A DNA stretch of 64,000 nt, from NCBI RefSeq assembly GCF_900176415.1, contig NZ_FWXO01000003.1:62001-126000 (forward strand), written 5' to 3'. The translations under genes were made by a program, and so were the position numbers. Shown here piece by piece: positions 45,301-53,296 of this stretch. Source of the DNA: Cellulophaga tyrosinoxydans (GTDB lineage Bacteria > Bacteroidota > Bacteroidia > Flavobacteriales > Flavobacteriaceae). The notes below the pieces were generated by a model. It did not search any database. It was given only the letters and a program-made list of their open reading frames with translations, and was not told where the DNA came from. Position 1 is the first letter of the stretch, and each line of letters opens with the position of its first letter.

Positions 45301-45383
45301 ATGGTCAAAATACACCAGGTGAAACATTCTATTCATCTCCTCCAGCGAAAACAGTAACCGTAGGTGTTAATATTAATTTTTAA
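42348..45383 (+). CDS. SusC/RagA family TonB-linked outer-membrane transporter, system 2
   Basis: 1011 residues with signal peptide (1-22). A carboxypeptidase-D-like domain (about 25-102, ISGSVNDQQGLPLPGVNV) precedes EEVIVVGYGTQSKR, the TonB-box region of SusC proteins. The plug has the signature LKDASSAAIYGARGANGVVLITTKRG, and a barrel ends in VTVGVNINF. A run of 31 bases in the N-terminal domain (42507-42537) is identical to system 1 (36607-36637). The SusD partner follows. Confidence 0.95.
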   Translation: MKTKLHVFLKVLILLLLQVTFGQEKTISGSVNDQQGLPLPGVNVLIKGSTSGTQTDFDGNYSIRAKSGDILVFSYLGQKTVEQVVGSQNTINVQLEEDASQLEEVIVVGYGTQSKRTLTDNISKLTSDDISEVPNPNLQNALVAKAAGVQVTQTNGKVEGGINIRVRGAASVSGGTQPLYVLDGIPLIDPTGGRTDIGNGAPTNPLLTLSANEIESIDILKDASSAAIYGARGANGVVLITTKRGKQGKAKFSLNVSQGFSEPTNTRKWLNSAQYIELFTEAGRNSPFFTPEEGQAEAEATFDFLAGDTDWRSGEVDTNWSDIAFQNGYQSDADFSMSGADAKTAYFFSGAYNNTTGIIRGNELERANARVNLSHQLTTKFKAGMNMSFSRTEIDRIANDNAFSTPLQAIAQSPLSPARLDDGTPNPGTLYGNFLLDAENAFFKTIIRRTVGKAYGEYKFLPSLSLNSDFSYDLFSQTEDNFRGQNALFQSTNGEAFASDLGSESYTFSNYATFDKLFNDRHNINVVAGTEFIKYNRRITSVTSQQFPSDDLSTVSGGAEVTAGTGVNLKSSFLSYFARATYDLDGKYLLKASIRRDGSSRFGSNVRFGTFPAFSGGWIISEEDFLKSSETLSFLKLRASWGKLGNADIGGDYPSLFLFSGVSYNQRPGLAPAQPGNSNLTWEQSEQSDFGVEFGFLDNRISGELDYYKKDTKDLLFSVPLVPSSGASSINQNIGTLAGQGIEFVLNTKNIQTDNFSWSTNFNISKNTNELKSLPNENADIVTGRHINRVGESVAAFYLREYAGVDPANGDALYYLNTENPDGSINRDTTNDPDEAQRVVAGNPFPELTAGLTNTLLFDNFDFTFTFQGEWGASIYNGGGIYQSVNADYFDNQSIDQLNRWQQPGDITNIPQARLYAGNGTAHSTRFLGDADFIRLRNISLGYSLPNTVIDKMGLSKLRVYLTAINLLTITNYPFEDPEARSDVDGQNTPGETFYSSPPAKTVTVGVNINF

Positions 45384-45396
45384 ATATCCAATAATC

Positions 45397-46761
45397 ATGA
45401 AAATACATAAAATTATATCCGTTTTTTCTATCCTATTTATGGTAATAGGATGCGAAAATGAATTAGAAATAAACCCAACGGACAATTTACCTGGGGAATT
45501 AGCTTTTACATCCGAAGCAAATATTGCAGCTATACTAGTTGGTACTTATGACGAGGCTGGACAAGCAGCAACTTACGGAGGAGATTTACAAATTTTCACC
45601 GACTTATTAGGTACATCTGATCAAGTTTTCTGGACAGGTTCATTTGCAACATTTAGACAAGCATTTGTAAAAAATGTTTTAATCGATAATGGTTTTGTTG
45701 ATGATATATGGACCAATTCATATGAAACTATCAACCAAGCCAATTTAGTTATTGATAATTTAGAAATAGTAACAAGCAGTCAAGAAGAGCGCGATAGAAT
45801 TGAAGGTGAAGCAAAGTTTTTACGTGCATTAAACTATTTAGACCTAGTACGTAACTTCAGCGCACCATATATCGCTGGCCAAGTTAATGATCAACTAGGC
45901 GTTCCATTACGCTTGGTAGGTATTGTAGATTATTCACTAAACCAAGATATTCCGAGAAGTTCTGTTGAAGCTGTTTATGATCAGATAATTTCTGATGCCA
46001 CTGACGCCTACAATTTGTTACCTGACACAAATAGTTTTTATGCCGATAAATATGCTGCACAAGCTTTGTTAGCTAGAACTTATTTTCAACAGGGTAATTA
46101 TGTAGCTGCTAGAGATGCTGCTAATGATGTGCTAGTAAATAGTGGTCATAGTTTAGTAACTTCGGGTTTTGCTGGTGCTTTCAATAATGACACCGATAGT
46201 TCGGAAGATATTTTCGCATTCCAAGTTACAAGCCAAACAGGAAGTCATGATTTAACCAATCATTATGCATCAGAACTTGATGGTGGCCGAGGTGGCGATA
46301 TTATAATCGAAGATGCCTATCTTGATTTGTTCGACGATCCAAATGACGAAAGAGCAAACTTTACATATATAAATCCTGTAAACGATCGAAGATTAACACT
46401 TAAATACACTAATCAATTTGCAAACATAAGTATCTTCAGAATTGCGGAAATGCACTTAATTAGGTTGGAAAGTAATTTCAGAGAGAATACTTCTGTAGGA
46501 TTAGCTCCTTTAATCGAAATAAATGCTTTACGCGGAAGATCTGGAGCATTACCTTTAGTAGGGCCTTTAACTTTGGATTTGATCTTTAACGAAAGACAAT
46601 TAGAGCTTGCCTTTGAAGGTTTTATTTTAAATGACTCGAAAAGAATGCAAAAAAATGTAGGAAGTATTCCATGGAATGATAATTCACTGGTATTGCCTAT
46701 ACCACAATCTGAAATGGATACAAATAAATTAATGGTTCAAAATCCAGGTTACGGAAACTAA
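45397..46761 (+). CDS. SusD/RagB surface lipoprotein, system 2
   Basis: 454 residues from MKIHKIISVFSILFMVIGC at 45397; the open frame upstream overlaps susC and lacks a signal. The lipidated Cys is 19. The classical SusD/RagB start ELEINPTDNLPGELAFTSEANIAAILVGTYDE is present. The C-terminal part has INALRGRSGALPLVG and FNERQLELAFEGFILNDSKRM, the family block. It pairs with the SusC encoded 13 nt upstream. No accessory lipoprotein or enzyme follows. Confidence 0.93.
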   Translation: MKIHKIISVFSILFMVIGCENELEINPTDNLPGELAFTSEANIAAILVGTYDEAGQAATYGGDLQIFTDLLGTSDQVFWTGSFATFRQAFVKNVLIDNGFVDDIWTNSYETINQANLVIDNLEIVTSSQEERDRIEGEAKFLRALNYLDLVRNFSAPYIAGQVNDQLGVPLRLVGIVDYSLNQDIPRSSVEAVYDQIISDATDAYNLLPDTNSFYADKYAAQALLARTYFQQGNYVAARDAANDVLVNSGHSLVTSGFAGAFNNDTDSSEDIFAFQVTSQTGSHDLTNHYASELDGGRGGDIIIEDAYLDLFDDPNDERANFTYINPVNDRRLTLKYTNQFANISIFRIAEMHLIRLESNFRENTSVGLAPLIEINALRGRSGALPLVGPLTLDLIFNERQLELAFEGFILNDSKRMQKNVGSIPWNDNSLVLPIPQSEMDTNKLMVQNPGYGN

Positions 46762-46788
46762 TAAAAAGAATTTAATAAGTGAAAATGT

Positions 46789-46823
46789 AAAAAGCAGTCA
46801 ATTTAAAAAATTGACTGCTTTTT
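46789..46823. terminator. Bidirectional terminator after SusC/D system 2
   Basis: AAAAAGCAGTCAA (46789-46801) pairs with TTGACTGCTTTTT (46811-46823), followed by T. The convergent hydrolase gene ends at 46826, so the stem serves both. Confidence 0.93.
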
Positions 46824-46825
46824 TT

Positions 46826-47605
46826 TTATAACTGTCTTAAATAAGATATAACGGTATTATTAAAAACCATAGGTTGTTCAACGTTTACTACGTGTCCGCA
46901 TTTTTCAACAACAAATAGGTCTGAAGTACTATGATTTGCTACTATTTTTTCAATTGTAGGTAAAAACAAATAATCTTCCCTACCCATTACATACAAAGTA
47001 GGTATTTTAATATCTACTGTTCTAAAAAAACGTAATAAAGGATTAATTTCAGAGGTAAGTTTAAACCAACGAATAAACTCTTTTTGATATAATTTTTTGG
47101 CTTCGCGAACAAAAAGCAATCTAGATTCTTTATGATTTTTATTTGGCATTATTACAAAGGCAAAAAATTTGTACAACCAAATATAGGGTACTACTGATTT
47201 AAAGATAACACCTAAGCGCATTAATACCTGTGATCGCAAATTCAATTTCATAATTGCACCACCCATGATCATACTCTCCACTCTTTCAGGATGCTTTTCT
47301 GCAAGATTTCTGATTAAGATGGTACCTAATGAGATTCCCACGAAATGCGATTTCTCAATTTTTTCATGATTTATAACCTCAACAATATCATTAGTAATAA
47401 AATCAAAAGTATATTTATCGCTAAACACATCTTTAAAATTGTGTTTAGAATTTCCATGGCCTCTTAAATCTAAAAGCAGCACGTTAAAATGCTTTTTAAA
47501 TTCCCGAACTTGTTTATACCAAATAGTAGAACTACCTCCTGCTCCATGAACAAAAGTCACCCATTTATTTGAAGTTTTATGCTTGTGCTTGGTATAACTT
47601 AGCAA
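46826..47605 (-). CDS. Alpha/beta hydrolase
   Basis: A 259-residue cytoplasmic hydrolase. The oxyanion region is FVHGAGGSSTIWYKQ (about 18-32), the nucleophile elbow GISLG (Ser near 93), the acid Asp in MGREDYLF (near 212) and the His in VEKCGHVVNVEQP (near 240). No signal peptide. Substrate unknown; the fold covers esterases, lipases and peptidases. It is divergent from the tandem 63-residue genes. Confidence 0.88.
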   Translation of the reverse strand: MLSYTKHKHKTSNKWVTFVHGAGGSSTIWYKQVREFKKHFNVLLLDLRGHGNSKHNFKDVFSDKYTFDFITNDIVEVINHEKIEKSHFVGISLGTILIRNLAEKHPERVESMIMGGAIMKLNLRSQVLMRLGVIFKSVVPYIWLYKFFAFVIMPNKNHKESRLLFVREAKKLYQKEFIRWFKLTSEINPLLRFFRTVDIKIPTLYVMGREDYLFLPTIEKIVANHSTSDLFVVEKCGHVVNVEQPMVFNNTVISYLRQL

Positions 47606-47683
47606 TCTTTTCGATTTTTGGTAAATGTAGTTTATTTTTCTGATTGTCTAGAACCTCAAAACTCAGTATTCTACTAAAAACAT

Positions 47684-47713
47684 ACCATTCATCGTTAAAA
47701 TATACATTTTATC
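47684..47713 (+). promoter_or_regulatory. LytTR-like direct repeats before the first 63-aa gene
   Basis: ACCATTCATC (47684-47693) and ACATTTTATC (47704-47713) match at 7 of 10 bases and start 20 nt apart, about 90-120 nt before the ATG. Spacing of two helical turns and the ACC/CATT core resemble LytTR-type operators. A 17-base segment here (47683-47699) matches 48066-48082 at 16 bases. Confidence 0.4.
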
Positions 47714-47802
47714 GTATTTACAGAAATGCATCCTTAAAATAGCGTCATTTAAATTGAACATTACGATTTTGCGGCCTTTAAAAACTAGCGTTAAAACAGT
47801 AT

Positions 47803-47994
47803 ATGAGAAATCAATTTTGCAAAGTAGGATCTTCTAAAGCCTTTACACATAAATCTAAAGCTGTAATTATAGAAGATTTATATGAAACTTTTAAAGAAAA
47901 ATCAATTACAACAAGTCCTTTGAACAAAAAAAGGATTGAATTTTTTGAGTCAAAAACGCAACAATTTGAAAAAATGCTGAAGGTGTTGCATTAG
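47803..47994 (+). CDS. Small paralogous protein 1 (NQxCKVGS family, 63 aa)
   Basis: 63 residues, soluble, no signal. It shares the start MxNQ(F/Y)CKVGS-x-K, the LY-x2-F-x2-K block and R-x3-FFESK-x-Q-x2-EK-x-L-x2-L with the next gene, with a one-residue gap. The second half is predicted helical and could form a coiled coil. The single Cys at position 6 is invariant in the pair. I do not recognise the family. A repeat element upstream is also duplicated, which supports a regulated gene. Confidence 0.78.
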   Translation: MRNQFCKVGSSKAFTHKSKAVIIEDLYETFKEKSITTSPLNKKRIEFFESKTQQFEKMLKVLH

Positions 47995-48066
47995 TTAAAA
48001 AGGGTAAATTAGAATCTCTATAACTCGCAAAACAATACAATTCTCAACCAATTATCGCGTTTTTTT

Positions 48067-48097
48067 ACCATTCATCATTAAAGATCATCCATTTATA
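48067..48097 (+). promoter_or_regulatory. LytTR-like direct repeats before the second 63-aa gene
   Basis: ACCATTCATC (48067-48076) and TCCATTTATA (48088-48097) match at 7 of 10 bases, 21 nt apart, about 95-126 nt before the ATG, the same region as in the first copy. Confidence 0.4.
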
Positions 48098-48160
48098 CAA
48101 AACATCTGATTTATAGATAGATATAACGATTTCTAAACATCTAAATACGTGTTTTGAACG

Positions 48161-48168
48161 TATATTTG
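48161..48168 (+). promoter_or_regulatory. -7 box of the second 63-aa gene
   Basis: TATATTTG, a perfect TAnnTTTG, 24 nt before ATG 48193. No TTTG at -33, so an activator may be needed. Confidence 0.55.
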
Positions 48169-48192
48169 TAAAAGAGAGAAAAAAATAAAGCT

Positions 48193-48384
48193 ATGCAAAA
48201 TCAATACTGTAAAGTTGGTTCCGTGAAACCAATGAACAACGAAGAACAATCTGTTGCCCTACTTGAATATTTATATCAAAACTTTGCTGATAAAGCAAAC
48301 AATATAAAATATGCAAATACAAGACTTGGTGATTTTTTTGAGTCTAAAGCTCAAAAATTAGAAAAATTATTGAACGAATTATAA
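48193..48384 (+). CDS. Small paralogous protein 2 (NQxCKVGS family, 63 aa)
   Basis: 63 residues, clearly related to the gene at 47803 (NQ-x-CKVGS at 3-10, FFESK at 48-52, same length). The middle part (about 13-46) has diverged strongly while both ends are kept, suggesting that the N-terminal Cys motif and the C-terminal helix carry the function. It has its own promoter. Its stop codon is directly adjacent to the convergent pyrF stop, with no spacer. Confidence 0.8.
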   Translation: MQNQYCKVGSVKPMNNEEQSVALLEYLYQNFADKANNIKYANTRLGDFFESKAQKLEKLLNEL

Positions 48385-49206
48385 TTAGAATTTTCGCGCT
48401 AATTCTTGCGCCATCTGATTTTGTAACTCTTTCGCATTTTTCATAGCTTCTTGTGCGAAATTTTCTCCCTTTGATGCATAAATAATTCCTCTAGAAGAAT
48501 TTACTAAAAGCCCCACGTTTTTATTCATTCCATAATTACAAACTTCTTTTAAGCTCCCTCCTTGCGCACCAACACCAGGAACCAATAAAAAATTATCCGG
48601 AACTATTTGTCGAATTTCTTGTAAATAGGTTGCTTTGGTTGCTCCAACCACATACATTAAATTTTGCGCGTTTTTATAGGTCTTTGAAGTTTCTAATACC
48701 TGTTTATAAAGGGCAGTACCTTCTAATTTTTTAGTTTGAAAATCAAAAGCACCTTCATTGGAGGTTAAAGCTAATAATATAGTATGTTTATCCTCAAATG
48801 CTAAAAATGGCTCCACAGAGTCTTTACCCATATAAGGGGCAATAGTGACTGAATCAAAGCCTAAATCATCGAAAAATGCTTTTGCATACATGGTTGATGT
48901 ATTTCCAATATCACCTCGCTTAGCATCAGCAATTGTAAATATTTCTGGATAGTTCGTATTCAAATAGTTGATAGTCTTTTCCAAAGCCATCCAACCCTTT
49001 ATGCCGTATGCTTCATAAAATGCCGTATTTGGTTTATAAGCAACACAAAACTCATGAGTAGCATCAATAATTGCTTTATTGAAAGCAAAAATCGGATCTT
49101 CTTCTTTTAATAAGTGCTCTGGAATTTTTGTTAAATCTACATCCAAACCAACACACAAAAATGACTTTTTTTTATGGATTTGGGCTATTAACTGTTTTGT
49201 GGTCAT
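48385..49206 (-). CDS. pyrF: Orotidine-5'-phosphate decarboxylase, type 2
   Basis: 273 residues. It makes UMP from OMP, the last step of pyrimidine synthesis. The catalytic [11 protein letters not shown] block (near residue 93) and the N-terminal [10 protein letters not shown] are typical of the long type 2 enzymes. The phosphate-binding end is [10 protein letters not shown] and [12 protein letters not shown]. It lies 3 nt downstream of prfA on the same strand, so the two are likely co-transcribed. Confidence 0.95.
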   Translation of the reverse strand: MTTKQLIAQIHKKKSFLCVGLDVDLTKIPEHLLKEEDPIFAFNKAIIDATHEFCVAYKPNTAFYEAYGIKGWMALEKTINYLNTNYPEIFTIADAKRGDIGNTSTMYAKAFFDDLGFDSVTIAPYMGKDSVEPFLAFEDKHTILLALTSNEGAFDFQTKKLEGTALYKQVLETSKTYKNAQNLMYVVGATKATYLQEIRQIVPDNFLLVPGVGAQGGSLKEVCNYGMNKNVGLLVNSSRGIIYASKGENFAQEAMKNAKELQNQMAQELARKF

Positions 49207-49209
49207 TTC

Positions 49210-50286
49210 TTAAAAAATTTCTGAAGCCTCTTTCAGTTTTTCAGTATTTTCAACAAGACTTAACTCATCAATAATTCTCTGAATATCTCCATTTACAATA
49301 TTCTGTAAATCGTATAGCGTAAGTCCAATTCTATGATCGGTTACCCTTCCTTGAGGATAATTATAAGTTCTAATTTTTGCAGAACGGTCACCACTACTTA
49401 CTTGAGAGTTTCTTTTAGCTGCATCTTCTTCTTGCTTTTTAGCTAATTCTTGATCATACAAACGAGAACGCAATACTCTAAAAGCCTTTTCTTTATTTTT
49501 ATGCTGCGATTTTTGATCTTGACATTGTGCCACCAAACCTGTAGGTAAGTGCGTTAATCGTACCGCAGAATAGGTTGTGTTCACCGATTGTCCTCCTGGT
49601 CCTGAAGAACAGAAGAAATCTATACGAACATCCTTTGGATCAATTTGCACATCAAAATCTTCCGCTTCTGGCAACACCATCACTGTTGCTGCACTAGTAT
49701 GTACACGACCTTGTGTTTCTGTCTGTGGCACACGCTGAACTCGGTGAACACCTGCTTCAAACTTTAAAGTACCATAAACATCCTCGCCAGTAACTTCAAA
49801 CTGAATCTCTTTATAGCCACCACTAGTACCTTCACTCAAATCTATAACATTGGTTTTCCAACCTCTAGATTCGCAATACTTAGTGTACATACGGTATAAA
49901 TCTCCAGCAAAAATACTAGCTTCATCTCCTCCGGTACCTGCTCTAACTTCAACAACAACGTTTTTCGCGTCTTCTGGATCTTTCGGAATTAAAAGTACTT
50001 TTATCTCTTCTTCTAAAAGTGGTAAAGCAGCTTTAGCTTCCTCTAATTGCATCTTGGCCATTTCAACCATTTCTGCATCGCTTCCATCAGATATAATCTC
50101 TTGAGCTTCTTCTATATTATTTGTAAATTCAATATATAATTCGCGCTTGTCTACAAGATTTTTTAAATCTTTGTATTCTTTATTTAATTCCACATATCGT
50201 TTTTGATCGGAAATTATATCAGGCTGAATAATTAAGTCTGACACTTCATCAAAACGCTGTTTTACTATATTTAATTTATCTAACAT
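49210..50286 (-). CDS. prfA: Peptide chain release factor 1
   Basis: 358 residues from [15 protein letters not shown] at 50286; the frame is open 19 codons further up but those are not conserved. It reads UAA and UAG and triggers peptide release. The PxT anticodon-like motif is [12 protein letters not shown] and the catalytic GGQ lies in [12 protein letters not shown]. Length is typical (about 360). Confidence 0.96.
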   Translation of the reverse strand: MLDKLNIVKQRFDEVSDLIIQPDIISDQKRYVELNKEYKDLKNLVDKRELYIEFTNNIEEAQEIISDGSDAEMVEMAKMQLEEAKAALPLLEEEIKVLLIPKDPEDAKNVVVEVRAGTGGDEASIFAGDLYRMYTKYCESRGWKTNVIDLSEGTSGGYKEIQFEVTGEDVYGTLKFEAGVHRVQRVPQTETQGRVHTSAATVMVLPEAEDFDVQIDPKDVRIDFFCSSGPGGQSVNTTYSAVRLTHLPTGLVAQCQDQKSQHKNKEKAFRVLRSRLYDQELAKKQEEDAAKRNSQVSSGDRSAKIRTYNYPQGRVTDHRIGLTLYDLQNIVNGDIQRIIDELSLVENTEKLKEASEIF

Positions 50287-50447
50287 GATTAGGCTAACAA
50301 TTTCTGCAAATTTACGATAAATACTACCGAAATCATAGTGCAAAATTTAGGTTCTTATTTTTAAGATTTTTTATCCTTTTAAAGCTGTAAAAATCTCGCT
50401 TACACAAAAAAACTTAGTTACTTTTAAACGGAAGTGGAGAAATAGTA

Positions 50448-51476
50448 TTAATTACTAGCGTCAATTTTTATTCCGTTGGTTTTATGAATGTGGTTTTCTA
50501 CATCAACAATAATAATTTCAATATTATCTAATTGTTTTGCAAATTCTAAACCTGCTTTAACCCCCATAACAAAAATAGCTGTTGCAATGGCGTCACTAAA
50601 TTCCGCACTTTTCGAAAATACAGAAACTCTATTGATTCCTTTGGTTGGATATCCTGTTCTTGGATCTATAATGTGCGAGTATTTTTCACCATTAAATACA
50701 ATGTATTTTTTATAATTATCCGAAGTTGCTACAGCAGATTCATCTAACGGCAACCAAGTAAGAATATCTTCTCGTTTTTGCGGATTAGCAATTCCATAAA
50801 TCCATTTTTCGCCAGATGCTTGCCTACCCCAGGTAACTAAATCGCCCGTAGAGCTAATTGCCCCAGCAAACACTTTTTTAGATTGCATTAATTCTTTGGC
50901 TTTATCTACGGCATACCCTTTTCCTATAGCATCAAATCCAATTTTCATTCCAACTCTTGGAAGAAAAACCGTAGAAAGCTCTTGATTTAGCATAATATTT
51001 TCATAGCCAACGCTGCTTATAGAAGAATTTATCTCATCATGACTTGGTAAGTTTTTAAGACTACCATCAAACTTCCAAACAGTGTTCATCGAAGCAAAAG
51101 TGATGTCAAAAGCACCTTTGGTTAGTTTAGACAGGGAAATAGAACGTTTTATTAAATCAAAAATTTCAGCACTCACTTTTACAGGCTGTATGCCTGCATT
51201 TTTATTTATTAATGAAGTTTCAGAAGAGGTATCCCAAGAAGAAATTAATTTTTCAATTCTTTTAATTTCATTGACTATGTAGTCTATGTTTTTTAAAGCC
51301 GCCGTTTCGGATTCTGCAACAATAACGATATCAAAGTTGGTTCCCATTAAATTATGGGTGCGCTGGATAGTCACATATTTCTTCTCTTGTGCTGAAAGCA
51401 TCACAACAAAAAACAACAAGAGCACTAAGGGGATCTTTTTCAACCTAAAACAAAATTTTAGGTGAAATATACTCAA
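50448..51476 (-). CDS. apbE: FAD:protein FMN transferase (ApbE)
   Basis: 342 residues with an N-terminal membrane/signal segment (about 12-30, IPLVLLLFFVVMLSAQ). It attaches FMN to Thr of flavoproteins outside the inner membrane, such as NqrB/C. Motifs are MGTNFDIVI, GFDAIGKGYAVDKA, SSTGDLVTWG (where GGD is more usual) and HIIDPRTGYPTKG. A Rieske lipoprotein gene lies 46 nt upstream on the same strand, and the two may form a unit. Confidence 0.93.
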   Translation of the reverse strand: MSIFHLKFCFRLKKIPLVLLLFFVVMLSAQEKKYVTIQRTHNLMGTNFDIVIVAESETAALKNIDYIVNEIKRIEKLISSWDTSSETSLINKNAGIQPVKVSAEIFDLIKRSISLSKLTKGAFDITFASMNTVWKFDGSLKNLPSHDEINSSISSVGYENIMLNQELSTVFLPRVGMKIGFDAIGKGYAVDKAKELMQSKKVFAGAISSTGDLVTWGRQASGEKWIYGIANPQKREDILTWLPLDESAVATSDNYKKYIVFNGEKYSHIIDPRTGYPTKGINRVSVFSKSAEFSDAIATAIFVMGVKAGLEFAKQLDNIEIIIVDVENHIHKTNGIKIDASN

Positions 51477-51522
51477 ATGAATTTGAATTTCACAAGCCCT
51501 TGAGCTTATTACTTTTAAATAA

Positions 51523-51984
51523 TTACTCGAAGATTCTTAGCTTGTTATCTGCTAAAAGTTCCGTGTTATATATTTTAAGAGGATTTGTCGTTATTGAATT
51601 CAAAGGTGTTCCATCTTGCGAGAATCTTGATCCATGCACATCGCAACGATAAATTCCGCCATCTTCAGAAAGAAACTCTACATTTGGATTACCTTCATGG
51701 CTACAATATTTACTAGCAGCCACCAAATTGCCTTCCAAATTACGAACTACAATTACATCGTTTTGTGTAAATGTTGATTTTGATTTTACAAAAATAAATC
51801 CACCATTATTTTGAAGATTAGCAGAAGTAGTTGCATTCAAATCTATTATAAAACCGCCTTCAGGAATTTCTGGCACTAGAGGTTCTTCTCCGCCTCCTTT
51901 ATCTGAACAGCCGTGGAGGCATGAAAAAGTTAATGCAAATGCTGCTCCGGCGCCTAAAGTTTTTAAGAATGCTTTTCTTTCCAT
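51523..51984 (-). CDS. Rieske [2Fe-2S] lipoprotein
   Basis: 153 residues. The N-terminus MERKAFLKTLGAGAAFALTFSCLHGC looks like a Tat-like signal with only one Arg and a lipobox-like LHGC. The Rieske ligands are complete: CSHEG (C-x-H) and CDVHGSRF (C-x2-H). The protein is a single electron-transfer domain with no membrane anchor other than the lipid. Partner enzyme unknown; the next gene is apbE, which also serves exported redox proteins. Confidence 0.88.
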   Translation of the reverse strand: MERKAFLKTLGAGAAFALTFSCLHGCSDKGGGEEPLVPEIPEGGFIIDLNATTSANLQNNGGFIFVKSKSTFTQNDVIVVRNLEGNLVAASKYCSHEGNPNVEFLSEDGGIYRCDVHGSRFSQDGTPLNSITTNPLKIYNTELLADNKLRIFE

Positions 51985-52034
51985 AATAGATCTCTTTTAT
52001 TGAGACAACGAAAAAAAAGAGGTATTCGTATATA

Positions 52035-53213
52035 CTAATACTGAAAAGTACCTTTTGAACTTTTTATAGTTAGTTTCTTTTCGTCACTAGCTTCTACCCT
52101 ACCAATAATTCTACCGCGTACTCCAAAACTATCAGCTATTTGTATAAGGTCGAGAGCTATATCTTGACTAACGTAAAATTCTAACCGGTGACCACAATTA
52201 AAGACTTGATACATTTCTTTCCAATCTGTACCGGATTGCTCTTGAATAAGATTAAACAATGGTGGCACCTCAAAAAGATTGTCTTTTATAATATGTAAAT
52301 GATCTATAAAATGAAGAATTTTAGTTTGGGCCCCACCACTACAGTGTACCATACCGTGAATTTCTTCACTACTATATTGCTCCAATACTTGTTTAACTAT
52401 AGGAGCATAAGTTCTAGTTGGTGACAAAACCAATTTACCGGCATCTAAAGGCGTACCTTTTACGGTATCTGTAAGTTTTATTCTTCCTGAATATACTAGA
52501 TCTTCAGGCACTTCTGCATCATAACTTTCCGGATATTTTTCTGCCAAATATTTTGAAAAAACATCATGCCGAGCCGAGGTAAGTCCGTTACTTCCCATCC
52601 CGCCATTATACTCTTTTTCATAACTAGCTTGTCCAAAAGACTCTAATCCAACAATAACATCACCTGCTTTTATATTGGCATTATCAATAACATTGCTCCG
52701 TTTTAAACGTGCAGTAACAGTAGAATCAACAATAATTGTTCGTACCAAATCACCCACGTCGGCAGTTTCTCCTCCTGTGGAATGTATGGTTATACTATGC
52801 TTTTTTAAATCGGAAATAAGCTCCTCTGTTCCATTGATTATTGCCGAAATAACTTCTGCTGGAATTTTATTTTTGTTCCTTCCGATAGTAGAAGAAAGTA
52901 TAATATTATCCGTAGCGCCAACACAAATTAAATCATCAATATTCATTATAAGAGCATCCTGCGCTATTCCTTTCCAAACAGAAATATCACCAGTCTCTTT
53001 CCAATACATATATGCCAGTGATGATTTTGTTCCAGCTCCATCGGCATGCATCACTAAACAATATTCATCATCATTAGTTAAATAATCAGGAACAATTTTA
53101 CAGAAAGCTTTAGGAAATAAGCCTTTATCTATATTTTTTATGGCGTTATGCACATCTTCTTTTGATGCAGATACCCCTCTTTGATTATATCTTTCACTGT
53201 GTGATGAACTCAT
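52035..53213 (-). CDS. purM: Phosphoribosylformylglycinamidine cyclo-ligase (AIR synthetase)
   Basis: 392 residues from MSSSHSERYNQRGVSASKED at 53213; the frame upstream (16 codons) is Cys/Phe-rich and crosses a terminator, so it is excluded. It closes the imidazole ring in purine synthesis with ATP. MHADGAGTKSSLAYMYW, STGGETADVGDLVRTIIVDST and MVHCSGGAQTKILHF are present. It is longer than the E. coli enzyme (345), as usual for Bacteroidota. Confidence 0.95.
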   Translation of the reverse strand: MSSSHSERYNQRGVSASKEDVHNAIKNIDKGLFPKAFCKIVPDYLTNDDEYCLVMHADGAGTKSSLAYMYWKETGDISVWKGIAQDALIMNIDDLICVGATDNIILSSTIGRNKNKIPAEVISAIINGTEELISDLKKHSITIHSTGGETADVGDLVRTIIVDSTVTARLKRSNVIDNANIKAGDVIVGLESFGQASYEKEYNGGMGSNGLTSARHDVFSKYLAEKYPESYDAEVPEDLVYSGRIKLTDTVKGTPLDAGKLVLSPTRTYAPIVKQVLEQYSSEEIHGMVHCSGGAQTKILHFIDHLHIIKDNLFEVPPLFNLIQEQSGTDWKEMYQVFNCGHRLEFYVSQDIALDLIQIADSFGVRGRIIGRVEASDEKKLTIKSSKGTFQY

Positions 53214-53251
53214 GAATATTGATTTTGAACAAAAATAGTGGAAACATAAAA

Positions 53252-53277
53252 AAAAGCACACCTAAATGTGTGCTTTT
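53252..53277 (-). terminator. Terminator of the type III glutamine synthetase gene
   Basis: AAAAGCACAC (53252-53261) pairs with GTGTGCTTTT (53268-53277). On the minus strand a long T run follows. It lies 19 nt beyond the glnN stop and overlaps the region before purM. Confidence 0.92.
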
Positions 53278-53296
53278 ACTTAAAAATTTTGTGATT

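Noticed and set aside
36454-46761. A complete polysaccharide utilisation locus
   Set aside because: Two SusC/SusD pairs and a regulator are present but no glycoside hydrolase, lyase, sulfatase or peptidase, so no substrate is claimed.
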